A DNA stretch of 64,000 bases, from the NCBI GenBank assembly GCA_036768485.1, contig JAVLUZ010000340.1, forward strand, positions 5,391,886-5,455,885, written 5' to 3'. Numbering within the stretch: the stretch's first letter is position 1; each line of letters starts with the position of its first letter. This DNA comes from Mermis nigrescens (taxonomy: Eukaryota; Nematoda; Enoplea; Mermithida; Mermithidae). Of the stretch, positions 1 to 14,600 are shown piece by piece. The translations under genes and the position numbers were made by a program. The notes beneath the pieces are model-generated. The model was not told where the DNA came from and ran no database searches. It worked only from the letters and a program-made list of their open reading frames with translations.

Positions 1-789
1 CAACCAAAACGATAAACTAGCAAAGTAGCGCCGAATTATTTTCATATCTTTTTATGATATTCAGTTCAGATCAAGTTAAGAGTTTTATCAGTAAGAAAGA
101 TAAATTAATGAATTCGTCTCAATTTTCCTGCTGTTACAAGTTTTGAGTTCTATGCTTGAACTTTAAAAGGTGAAATAACATTGACTTACCGAATCGGCGC
201 AAAGCACCGAAAAATTTTGACGCTTTTGCATTTATAAAATTTTCTTTGGGCATTATAAAGGCACACAATACAGAAAATATGGGGCGCCGAAAAATATTTA
301 ACATTCTACTGATTTTGTCACCAGAAACAATCGTTGTACGTTAAGGTTTTAGCAAGTTTTATTCCAGCCTTAAAATTTAGTTGATCCCGAAAAATCATGA
401 TTCTTCGATTATTCAAAAAATTTTGAATTTTTCTAGACTTCGGGTACAAAAAGATCTAAGCTGAGGCGACTGTTGGTCTCATCATCTGCTGAATATTCTG
501 AACCAAATTTGCTCCAAATTCTAAAATAGCATTCAGGTTCGATGCCTAATATGTACTTAACTTGGCAAAAGCCATCTCAAGCTGGAAAAGATTTATGCAA
601 GTTTTCTATACAAAACGAAATACAAAAAATAAACGGAAAGTACATGTATTTAGCCCAGTATCCAGAATTTTATTTCGGGGATCACCAACATTTTCAAAAA
701 GTAAATAATGCGTTTATACGCAATTTTATAAAACTTTGTCGCGATGCGCCGGGAATTTTTGACATTTCAATACTTGAAGCTCAATTTTA
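1..789. other. AT-rich stretch with scattered hairpin motifs
   Basis: No exon was recognised. Weak copies of the GGCGC-loop-GCGCC hairpin occur near 194-212 and 281-290. The ORF at 542-790 has no recognisable domain or good splice context. Confidence 0.5.
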
Positions 790-1345
790 GAGAGCTTCCT
801 GAAGGTTAGCAATGTACAGAAATGATATTTGGCGCGAAGTCTAAAACATTTTTATCCGTTTGAGCTCAGTTTCGCAGGTTTTTGAATATAAGCAATGCAG
901 TAATCGTGCCTGGCGGAAGACGCCGGAAGTTTGTAATTATTTTTTTGCGCTAAATTTTACAATTTTCTGAATATAAGCATAGCTGGCGCAAAACGCCAGA
1001 AAGTTTCGACCATTTTATATAATTTTTAGGTCAATTTTGCATCTTTCTAAATGTGAGCAATATAAATCATATCTGGCGAGAAGCGCTGGAAATTTTCGAT
1101 GATTTTATTCGGTCAGGCTCACCTTTGCAGTTTTACAAAGATAATCAGAGCAGAAATTATATCTGGTGCAAAACGCATGAAAATTCGAACGTTTTTATGT
1201 TCTTAAGCGCAATTCGCGCCTTGCTGAAGATAAGAAATGCAGAAAATTCGACCCTGCAAAAAATGTTATTAAGAAAATAAATTAACATATGTATGTAGTA
1301 AATAGTAATTTTGATTGAATTAGTAGCGCGAAGGGCCGAAAATTT
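790..1345. repeat. Degenerate tandem array of about 80-bp units, each with a hairpin
   Basis: Units centred near 826, 908, 975, 1072 and 1160, with an outlier at 1325, share 'AAGCAATGCAGAAATCATA' followed by a CTGGCGNNAANCGCCAG-type hairpin and 'GAAANTTTCG'. Arm sequences drift in compensating fashion, for instance CTGGCG with CGCCAG at 975. Confidence 0.6.
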
Positions 1346-1541
1346 GAGCGTTCAAACGCTGAGGGACGTCAAAAAACGTAAACAGTTCAATTGGATAAAA
1401 TTCTAAAACCTTTTAGAGGGAGATTCTCCCCTTAACCCACACGCCCCCCTTTGAATTTAGGTCTGTATGTATCATGCAATGAGGGAGGTGGCTGGACACA
1501 CCTTTGTATCAAAGTAATAAATTTAATGCAAAAGTACATAG

Positions 1542-2576
1542 TAGTGATGTCCCGGTGCCGCTTTTTTTACCGGTGCCGGTGCTACATTAGCATATTATAT
1601 AGTGTACTATGCTTCTTCAAAAAGGGTTAAATTTGTACCTATTTTTCACCGGATATACATATTAAGGGCGAAATTTCATTTTGCTAGTAACGACTTCATT
1701 ATTTTTAATTTATGAACACATTAATTTTCTCACTTAAGCATTAAACGAACAAACAATTGTAATAAAATTGAAATTCGAAGAAAAATAAAAGTTAGATAGT
1801 GAGATTGGCTTGTTCAGTAGTTGATGCTTTAGTCGAATCGGAATTTGATTTTAGTGCATTAGTTAAATATTCAACTAGTAAGAAACAAACATGAAAATAG
1901 CCACAAAAACTTTTTGAGGTTAAATTATTTGAGTTTGTATTTCACATTTTCAAAAGCCTCTGAAAACAAATATGGGATATATTAGTAATGCAAAAGACTT
2001 ACATAGATGTTCATTTAAAAAGTTTCAACAAGCTTTTTCTGAATAATTTGCAGGAAAAAGTTTTGCATAAAAACTATTTTAAAATTCTAGCTGCGTTTTA
2101 CGGTCTTTTGCTCACGAAATGGAAAAACAAAAATGGATTTGATGAAATTAAGTTGAAAACTACTCTGTAGTACTCATCCTTCTTGCCTACAGATGTTAGA
2201 ATTAGAAGAACTTTCCACTCTATATGTCGATGTTTTTAATTTTAATTTACTTTATTTATTAGTGTCCACGCTTCTTGCTGTTAATTGATGTTTTCAATAG
2301 GATTTGTTTCGTTAAATGAATAATTCATTTTTAAAGCTCGAAGACTTGTTCTGAAGTTCAGTCAAAATGCTTCACTATGCTAATCAGAAGATTTTATTAA
2401 CAAAATGCTACCTTTTTTAGCCTTTATGCATTAAATTGGTGATAAATGAGCTTCAATTATTCTTTTTACACTAATTTTTTCTCTTTTATCTAGCACCGGC
2501 ACCGGCGCCGGTACCAGCCTAGCACCGGCCCGGTGCCGGTGCTTAGGCACCGGCGCCGGTGCCCAGGACATCACTA
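1542..2576. mobile_element. hAT-type non-autonomous element with GC-rich ends (family F)
   Basis: The ends TAGTGATGTCC and GGACATCACTA are inverted repeats, flanked by the identical 8-bp duplication GTACATAG (1534-1541 and 2577-2584). Both tips carry CACCGG/CCGGTG palindromes that can fold into long stems, while the 900-bp interior is AT-rich and non-coding. Confidence 0.9.
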
Positions 2577-2650
2577 GTACATAGTATACCAAAAGGAGTT
2601 TCAAAATGAAGAGAAAATCAAAAATCCATTCGAGAATAATTTTATCTGAC

Positions 2651-2876
2651 ATGACGGAACCAGAAATACTGATCGTTCTGTCTGAGTTTTTCGAAGGTCA
2701 AAAAATGGCCTTAAAAATGGTTGTATGGCCAAAAAGCACCATTTTTCAACGTTCTTCATCGTGGCATCAAAAAAATTGCGAAAAGATACAAAAAAAATTC
2801 AAAAATTGAATTCTGGGTGGTATTTTGGTTTCTGGGGGTGCATACACCGCAACCCCTCGCCCAGATATGATTGTCA
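2651..2876 (+). mobile_element. Small hAT-type element, family B, eroded copy
   Basis: The interior matches the other family B copies (AAAATGGCCTTAAAAATGG, then GAATTCTGGG, then a GGGTGCATAC-type end). Target duplications are not recognisable, so it is probably old. Confidence 0.7.
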
Positions 2877-3087
2877 ATCGTCGTGATATGTAAACATTTT
2901 TTCATTGGCGTTCTTGTTAAAACGAAAAAATTTTATTTTGGGGCGGAATTAAAATTTTGAGCTGCTGTCACGTGTGTGAGTTTAACATGATTAATTTTAT
3001 TTAAATTTATTTTATTAGATTTTAATTTAACATTTTTAATTTTTTGTTACATTTTTACTCACTTATGTAATGCATTTTTTAATTCAG

Positions 3088-5341
3088 CTGTTGGAAGATC
3101 GTTCAACGCGCTACTTGCTCAGCTCTGCAATGACCGAATACGATTGCGAACTAATGCCTCGCCTGCATCACATTCGCATTGCTGGCGAGCAGTTATGCGG
3201 CGTGGAAATTCCGCATAATTTGACGCATTTGTGGAACTACATGCTTACGGCTTATCGTACGGCCGCTTTTATCGAATCGTGCCCGGCCGATCAGGATATC
3301 ATTCATCACTACAAGGTACTAGATGTTTGAATTTGGTGAATTACGGCTAATTTATTATTGTTGTTGTTGTTGCTGCTGCTTCTGTTTATTTTACTCTTTT
3401 TCAACTTGTTAATATAATTTCGTAATTCGTTAATTGGTTGATTTATCCTGATTTTAAATGCTCAAAATGAAGTTTAACAGTTGTATGGATTGGAAAGTGC
3501 ACGTGCGGTGTGGATAGATTTAAAAATAAGAGCTTAACTCCTCTCTATGTACGAAGACCACTTACATAATTACTCCGTCCTAGGAATTCCGACTTTATTT
3601 TTTTATTGCTTGTTTTTTTCAGTTCGCTTTTTACATTTTTACTTCGAATCAAAGCTGTTACGTGTTGTTATTTTATTATAAATTTTAAAGATCCTTTATC
3701 GTTTAATCATGATTAGCGGATTTTTATGCAAGCCGAAGATTTTGGGCTCGTTGAGTATCTTTGTGTGATGTATAAAAATACTTTAAGGTCCGCAATTGAA
3801 ATTATGAGGGTTAAGTACTACGCAGCGAGTCTGGCTAAATTTTGAAGCGACAATGCGATTCAACGGAAACACGTTAAATTTTATTGCTTTCAATTCAGTG
3901 TCTTCAATAACAGTAAGGCTGATATTCGAGAGGTCTGATAGGATCCGAAAATCTTCCAAGTTAAAAAAAGTCTTAAAATTGATTGTGAGGCAAAAACTTT
4001 TTCTTCGTCTTTCATATCAAACTCTATCCATAGTATCAGAAAGTCGTGGAAAAACGAAAGATAACAAATTGGAGCCCGGACCATAGAAGCACAGCACGGT
4101 CAATCTGGGGTTCAGCCGGTCTGGGCAGTCAAAAATTGTGTTTTTGGGCCAAAATGACCTCAAAAACTGGTATCAGCGCTGAAATATCGTTAAAACTTCG
4201 TTATTGCACAGTTTCTGGTCAATTTAATGCATTTTTAAGATTTTTTTTCAAATTTTAATCTTTTGGCTTTGATTTTGCCTCATTTCCCCCAGAAAATTTA
4301 CCATCTTTCATTCTGTGGTCTAGTATAGACCCTCCAAACGCCGTCTCTCGTGTGCATGTGACCCCCACATTCACATACACTCGTATGCATACCTGTGCGT
4401 GGGGGGTTTGGGGTTAAGCACCCCTAAGAAATCAAAATACCCCTCCCAGAATTCAATTTTTGACATTTTCTTGTTTTTTTCGCAATTTTTTGATGCCAAT
4501 GGATAATGCTCGGTGAGAAACGTTGAAAAAAGGTGTTTTTTCGCCATACCACCATTTTTAAGGCCTTTTTGACCTTTGTACGCCCCCCCCTCCAGAACTT
4601 TGGTGCCGCCCTCTAAGCTCGTATGTATATATGTGATTTTCGTTGCCATCCGTTCATCGATCACTGTATTTGCTTGCTGTAGCAGGGAGATGGATGGAAT
4701 ATCCTCCATCCAAATTCGGTCGTCCCCATCCCTCAAAGTCTGATACTTCTCCCTCCGACTGTTTGGCAAAAAACTAGCATTTCAATCATTTTTTGGTGTT
4801 TTTCACCAGTTTCGGCCAAAAAATTTTGGCCATTTACCTTCCCTTCCTAACATAATTTTTTCATCCCTTCCCCAGAATCCGCGACTTTCCGGAAGCTACC
4901 GAAAAATTTGCGAAAAAGGTACTTTTTTTAAGCGTTTTCAGCTATCCGTATGCTCAAAAGTTTCGAATCACGCCAATTTTTCAACTGTTTTTTGTCTACT
5001 TTTTTCGATTTATTTTTGATTTTTTTCTAATTTTTTTAATGTTTTTATGCTTTAAAAAAGATATAGCATCGTCAGGAACGCCGAGAAACGACGTTTTTAC
5101 GCTTATTCACGATTTTCAGGCCAAAAAAGGCACTTCAATATGTCATCCCCACAGAATTTCAGTACTGTTCGAATTATTATATCAGAAATGCATATAAGTG
5201 AAGTTTTCATGCTCAATTCTTTAGGAACAATTAAATTTGACGGAAAAACAACGAGTTTCTTTGCAAACTCCCACCAAAACGCACACCATTCCAACTGACG
5301 TTCTGGACGAAATCCGCCGTCATGGTTATGATAAAATTTAA
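3088..5341 (+). CDS. exc-4: EXC-4-like chloride intracellular channel (CLIC) protein, last two exons
   Basis: Two exons are visible: 3088-3315 (76 codons) and 5225-5341 (38 codons plus TAA). The first follows an AATTCAG acceptor and ends in HHYK at a GTACTA donor; the second follows TTCTTTAG and starts EQLNL. Both junctions are phase 0. The first exon holds the CLIC GST-like C-terminal hallmark: EYDCELMPRLHHIRI, then SCPADQDIIHHYK. The last exon carries a SLQTPTKTHTIP tail that I recall from C. elegans EXC-4, where the CLIC protein keeps the excretory canal lumen open. The glutaredoxin-like N-terminal half is not in the window; I found no candidate exon in 1-3087. The 1.9-kb intron between the exons carries several small transposons. 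No clear AATAAA follows the stop. Family assignment is firm; exc-4 rather than the paralogue exl-1 is inferred from the C-terminal tail. Confidence 0.9.
4085..4360 (+). mobile_element. Small element, family I, in the exc-4 intron
   Basis: Shares 'AGTTTCTGGTCAATTT' and the GGGTCTAGTATAGACCC-type right part with the copies at 16417-16679 and 28720-29010. Ends are approximate. Confidence 0.6.
4388..4617 (-). mobile_element. Small hAT-type element, family B, in the exc-4 intron
   Basis: A minus-orientation copy that starts CATACCTGTGCGTGGGG and ends in GGTGCCGCCCTCTAAG. It is flanked by an exact 8-bp duplication CTCGTATG (4380-4387, 4618-4625). Confidence 0.88.
4660..5110. mobile_element. Degenerate element debris (family H/J) in the exc-4 intron
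   Basis: Contains the TCCATCC...GGTCGTCCCCAT block and TTTTTGGTGTTTTTCACC-type tract also seen at 17905-18080 and 20340-20530. Boundaries are not resolved. Confidence 0.45.
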
Positions 5342-5732
5342 TGCGTCATTTCGCGCATGATCATTTTACAAACTTGAATGCGTACATATATATTATATAC
5401 ATATATGTTTATGCTGAACGATTCTACGTATGTTGTTAACTTAAACGCGTTGCTCTCACTTTTGCGATGGTTATTGTTGCACTTTGTCACATTATATATT
5501 TAGCATAGTTTATCTGAATATTCGTCATATGCCAAATATTGAATTTAAATCTTGTTATTGTGTGTAAATCGGTCTTATTCGAAAGCGCTTGGATTAGAAG
5601 GCCATGTATTAGCGAAATTGCGCATATTTGAGCCAATTAACGATAGATTCACACATATCTCGGGCTTCGCTTGCGTCGTCTGGACTTTTGGATTAGCTTC
5701 GTAATTTAAGATAGTAGAAATCAGGAGGAATC

Positions 5733-6120
5733 ATTTTTTGTACAAGGTTTGTTTGTACATGTACAAAGATGGTCCCTAAAAGTCTGTACATTTTGTACAC
5801 ACAAATTTTTAAGTACTAAAATATGGCACATTAGCGATTCTTGTGTTGTAAAAACAGAGTTGTTTGACTTTTGGTAGTGTATTTTAGCTAATTTCTGGGT
5901 CTCTAAAGATAAAAATCACTAAGAATCATCTTAAAACGGCGCGAAGCGCTAAAAAATTTGACATTTTTCCTTTTGAAATGCAATTTCTGTCGAAACTTTT
6001 GCTAATTTTAGACTTTTTTGCAATTTTAGTCTTCCCGAAAATCTTTGTACATGTACAAAGACGGTCTCGAAAAGTCTTTGTACATCGGGAAAAATCTTTG
6101 CCGAACACAAAAAATAGTGG
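5733..6120 (+). mobile_element. Small hAT-type element, family C
   Basis: Begins with TTTTTTGTACAAGG and ends CACAAAAAATAGTGG; flanked by GAGGAATC (5725-5732) and GAGGAATT (6121-6128). The interior has two TTTGTACATGTACAAAGA palindromes and a GGCGCGAAGCGCT hairpin. Confidence 0.82.
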
Positions 6121-6128
6121 GAGGAATT

Positions 6129-9520
<3,392 letters not shown>

Positions 9521-9529
9521 TGACCATAC

Positions 9530-9970
9530 ACGCACAGCATGGGAATTCTGGTTGTAATGAAATTTAACAGTGCCTTTTTTGGGCCCAAAAATGGTGGCTG
9601 CGCGTCAAAAGCATCGTTTTTTTGGCGTTTCTGATGATTCTCTATTTTTCAAGAGCATGAAAGCATTAAAATTTCGAAAAAATAAAAAGCCGTATAAATT
9701 GAACAAAATATAGTCAAATAAAGTAATGGCGCTGAAAATTTGTTATTTTCGAGCAAATTATCGCTAAAACCGCTTTAAAAAGCACCTTTTCTACAAATGC
9801 TGGGAAGTTTTTAGGAACTTTTGAAAAATCGCGAATTTTTTGGGGGCGGGTGAAAATTTTTCTGCGGAGCTGATTCCCCCTCAGATCATGTATGGAGTTT
9901 ACTGATGGTGAAACAGAAGACCATTGGTGGGGAAACGAAAATAATACATTTTTAACCATTTCAGAAAATT
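9530..9970. mobile_element. Dispersed element debris, family J
   Basis: Shares the GCGTCAAAAGCATCG, 'TTTGGCGTTTCT' and 'TAGAGCATGAAAGCAT' blocks and a CCCCTCAGATCATGT-type end with 11360-11530 and 18130-18430. Ends are unresolved. Confidence 0.5.
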
Positions 9971-10074
9971 TATGAGAACCTGAAAAACGTTCAAAAAATT
10001 CCGAAATTCCTATGTTTTCATTCAGAAAAGCATTTGCGCTAGGCGGTTATGTATGTCATAAACTTATCCTTAGC

Positions 10075-10655
10075 ACAGGACCGATTTTTTTGCACTGCGC
10101 TACAGGGTCGGCCGCCCCAATCGGCCCAAAGTAGTTGTAGTTGGCGATATAAAGAATGGATATATAATTTGCAATGATTTTTGTGATCGTAATTTTTCAA
10201 AGTTTTCCATACCTTTTAATGACATTTATTTACATTCTTGGCGGCCTGGAAGTCTTCCTGCTTATGCAATAAGTTTCACAACAATTTCAAAATCAGAAAC
10301 AGCTATTTTAGCGTAGATTTCTTCTCTTAAAAATTTTCTACATACGTTATCTGTCAACTTTTACAAATAGGTGCAATAAATCGAGCTCCTAAACGTCCTT
10401 CCGCATAAATGATCCGGCGCTTCGTGCCGAATTTTCGCTGAAATCAAAAGAAATTCATTGATATCTGATAATTGTCGAAAATACAAAAATTTTTGAAATA
10501 TGATGTGGCATAAGTGATCATGAAAAGTAGACAACGTAAAAGGCTCGAAAAAGGTTATTTATTTCGCACGTGAAGGGCAAATTTTTGGATCTATTTTAGG
10601 CTGTTTTGCAAAAAGATACCCCCCCTTTGGCGAGATCCTAGATCCGCCAGTGCTA
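10075..10655. mobile_element. Degenerate element related to family D
   Basis: Ends CTAGATCCGCCAGTGC and contains ATGATCCGGCGCTTCGTGCC plus AAATTCATTGAT blocks, as in the copy at 31912-32441. The left end is approximate. Confidence 0.5.
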
Positions 10656-10691
10656 CGCTTCGAAAAACTGGTGTTAAACCTTCCCCATCCA

Positions 10692-11057
10692 GTGCCTTTT
10701 GTACAAAGTTCCTTTATTTATGTACAAAGAGTTTCTCCAAAATGCACATGTAAACTCAAGGATAATATAGGTACCTAGTTCGATTTCTTTCGGAGAAAAC
10801 TGGATTTATTGACCTATAGTAGCGTAGTTCAATCAATTTCTGCATTTCCGACGATATAAAACACTGAATATTTTTCAAAACGGGAAAAACTTGTCTGTTT
10901 TGTCTTTTTAAACGCAAATCTGGCGCATTTCAGGGAATTTTAGACCTTTATCCAATTTTTATCTTCCCAAAAATATTTACATAGTTATGTTTAAAGACGG
11001 TTCCAAAAAGTCTGTAAATCGTGAAAAATCTTTACCGGATACAAAAAACCGCGCCTC
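10692..11057. mobile_element. Small hAT-type element, family C, eroded
   Basis: Left end CAGTGCCTTTTGTACAAAG; right end GATACAAAAAACCGCGC. The interior matches other family C copies. Target duplication is unclear. Confidence 0.65.
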
Positions 11058-11359
11058 CTTCCCAGCTTGCAGGTGTGCTGTTACTCCCATTTTCTTATGG
11101 GTACCTAACGTATGCGATTACCTTTTTCGCACCTGATTTAAGACTGTCCTATATTGCTGTTGTGATCATGCATGCACAGCACAGCTCAAGAATTTTTGAT
11201 GTGAAATTTAAAGATTTTTCAAAAATGCCCTTGTTGGCCTTAAAGGTGATGTATAACAAGGTACGCAATGAAATCATTATTTGTCGGCGTTTCTATGGAT
11301 GCTCTTTCTTCCTTGACGATAGAAACAAAAACTTTTCAAGAAAGAATGAATAAAATTTT

Positions 11360-11635
11360 TAAAAAATTACTCTGTCAAAAATGGCTATGTGGGACAAAGC
11401 GTTGATGAATTAAAAGATCGCTTAAGCCGTTTTCTACGATTTTTTCTGAAAAATTGAAATTTTTGGGAGGGATGAAAAGTTGATAGCGGGTGCAGGGGTC
11501 AGCCCCAAAGATCCTGTATGGTTTTGATCGTTAGGTCCTGCTTTTAGCTTTTTATCGTAAATGCGAATTTTACGAATTTTAGCTTGTTCGCCTTTATGCT
11601 TTTACTCTACAAAATTCATCGCATTTGGCATTTAA
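11360..11635. other. Region upstream of pbs-4, family J debris
   Basis: 11360-11530 contains family J blocks (GGGAGGGATGAAAAG and CCCCAAAGATCCTGTATGG). The last 120 bases before pbs-4 show no TATA box I would defend. Confidence 0.35.
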
Positions 11636-11653
11636 GATTTAATTAGCTTTCGA
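11636..11653 (+). promoter_or_regulatory. Possible spliced-leader acceptor in front of pbs-4
   Basis: TTTAATTAG ends at 11646, seven bases upstream of the pbs-4 ATG. A 3' splice site this close to a start codon is typical of nematode trans-splicing. A conventional 5' UTR intron would look the same. Confidence 0.4.
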
Positions 11654-14600
11654 ATGGATTACTTTTTCGGTTTGAAGACAAAGGATTTCGTTTTGCTAGC
11701 TTCGGACTGTAACTACATCCGGAGTATAATGCGATTGAAAAGCGGTAAGTGACATGTAATTCATTTCTTAAATCCTGTCTTGCTTTCTTTCTGTTTAGAT
11801 GTCCGCCGTATTTACTAAACATGTGATTCAAGGGGTTCACTTATTAATGTCGCATTACGATTTTTCATTCGTGCAAGTGTCAATCAGGTTTAATAATAGT
11901 CTGCTTAAGATCACGTTTTGTTCTACGATGTGCAGGGTCATAATAAGAGAATTTCCAAGCTTTTTGGAACTAAATTTTTATGTGCGCCGCATAAATCTAT
12001 TGATGCATTGATTCAGCGTTAAGCTCGCAAAGATTACTAGTTTTAATTTATTTATATCCTAGTTATTAACAGCTTTTGCGTTTTACGATGAAAAATTATC
12101 AAAATCGGTTAAGGTATTTTTCTGCTATTTCAAAAAATGTGTATATATTTTTATAAATAAAAATACATATTAGACGCAAAGACTTTTGGGTCAAATCCTG
12201 CAAGAATTCAGTGTAACTTTGTGATGTGAATTAGTTCAGTCTAACTTTGCGTGTAAATCTCATGCAACTTAGACCAGTGGCGGATCCAGGATATCCGTAA
12301 GAGGGCGGTACCATCCTTGTTTCGGGGAGGGGTATCAGACCCTTCAGAATGGCTACTACTGACATGGCTTTTAGGTCGCCAAAAAGTGAAAAGTGTAATT
12401 AATGTCTAATTATTTTATTTTATATTATATTTATTTATTCTATATTTAATTATTGGCTTAATAAATAATTATTTTAAAATATTAATTTGTTTATCGATAT
12501 CTGCATAAATTATGGATGTCCCAAGCCCCGGTGTCAGGGCTTATACCTTTGCCCCGGGTCGGGGCTAAAAAAATTTATAATTAAGTGTAAAAATCTCTTT
12601 TCTATAATTAAATTTAAAAAATCTAATAAAATTTCTAAAATTCTCTTCTAAAGTCAATCTAGGCGTTTGTAAGGAAGCATACAAATGGTCTATTTATGAA
12701 TACTGACGAATCAGAATAACAAACTTTGATAGTTGAACTGTTTTTGTAGTAAAAATGTAGACTTTTATCCCAATGAAGCGATTCAAATTCAGCTCATTTC
12801 CGCTGATCAAAATCAAAATTTAACGAATGTATCTGTTTACCCGATTGGACTATTATATGTTCGTACTTAATTTCTTATTTTTATACTTCACCTCTCATAA
12901 TAAGTAGCCTAAATTAGATGACGCATAAATTTTTTTTTTATTCCGTTAGATGTTATAAATAAGTTTAATTAATACGATCTGTTAATTCTGGCCAGATAGA
13001 GTGCAGCAAGATTCGTTAAGTGACCAGCTTTGGAAGGGAGTTAGATTCCATGCCTGATTGCAGTTAGTGGGGCCCTGACTTAATATCATCTATACTCGTA
13101 CTTTTTTGCACCGAGTAATAATTTTTTGGTCGTAATTCACTTTTTTCGGGATTTTCGGAAATCAATCTTGTCCTGTCTTGTCAATAATTTTTATCGCTGA
13201 AGCAACAATTCTGACTAGGTAAAAATGCTTAAAAGCTTGAAAATCAACATTCTTATGCTGTAATAGAGCCTGAAGACACGGTATTGTAAATATGCAGTGT
13301 AGAATCGGTCAGATGGTAATAAATCGAATAACTATGTGCTTTTTTACCCGGTACTCTCGACTTTTCACGACCTTTAGTCTCTTAAAGTGAAAATTGATAT
13401 AAAACGGATCTGGTTCAACTTGAAAATACATGCTATATATTGTATGAAATGCTTATTTTGCTTGATTTTTCTGCGCATATGATGAGTACGTAGCATTATA
13501 GAAAATTTTTATTTATGTTTCAAAGTGATATACTTTATTGAGAGCTTTCATAACTTTAACTGAGGTGCACATTCTATCATGAACCCAAAATTTTCTTGCA
13601 ATTGGCCTTCGGAGAAATGTCTACAGTCGTAAACTTGAAAATATGAAGATGACTTTCACATTTGAGATTTCGCTCTAATATTCGTAGCTAATGATTTAAA
13701 TGGACTGATTTAGGATCAGGACCATACATGGGCAGCACCGAAATTCCGGAGGTTGCGATCTTTCGTAGGTCAAAAAATGTTCTTAAAATGGTGGTATGGC
13801 AAAAAACACTATTTTTCAACGTTTTTCATCTAGCTTTATACAGTGGTATGAAAAAATTGCGACAAAACAAGATAAATTTTCAAAAATTGAATTCCGGGGG
13901 ATATTTGGCCTTCTGGGGGCTGCATACCCCCAACCCCCCACGAACGTGTGTGATCAGGACTATTATTGATATCTTTCAAAACGTCTTTGCTATTCCTTTA
14001 GTTTTTAATTTAAAGTTATTGTAGGACGAGAACTCTTTAAATAATCACTTTTTCGCACTTATATTAATTAGTTCTATTGCAAAAAATACAATTAATGATC
14101 TTAACTTAAGTATACATTTATAGGGTCAGCATATATCAGTGTACTAATATTTTGCCCTGGCCCTGGTGGCGGGGCATAAGCCCCGGCCCCGGGGCATCCC
14201 TAGGCTAAATATATTATAAGTAAATACTTATTATTTACTGAGTAATGATTATCACACATGCACACTATGGGTATCCTTCTACCAGGACTTTTGAGAGGCA
14301 TACTCATTTATTATATTTTTTATTAATTAATGAACCACTAATTTTGGGCTAACGAGCAAGGTCTTCCTATCCACCCTCTAGACATAAATCCGCCCCTGGC
14401 TACGTTCACGAAAACTTCAGCTTTTCGCTCTAAACTTTATCGATAAAATAATTTAGAAAAGTGATCTGTCTTATAAAAGGTTATGCATGTGAATTATTCA
14501 AAAACGTTCCCTATTTAAATACATGGAATAGACGCCGATAAATCATTTCATCTCGGAACAACAACGTTGATGCTTTGCATCGGTGAAGGTGGCGATGCTG

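Noticed and set aside
1988..2170. 60-codon ORF as an upstream exc-4 exon
   Set aside because: It is inside a hAT element with intact target duplications and has no resemblance to the CLIC middle region.
4371..4769. 132-codon minus-strand ORF as a gene
   Set aside because: It spans two adjacent small transposons, one with an exact target duplication; the peptide is repeat sequence.
11799..12011. 70-codon ORF after pbs-4 exon 1
   Set aside because: It is inside intron 1, has no known motif and does not match the beta-4 subunit, whose next exon starts at 14532.
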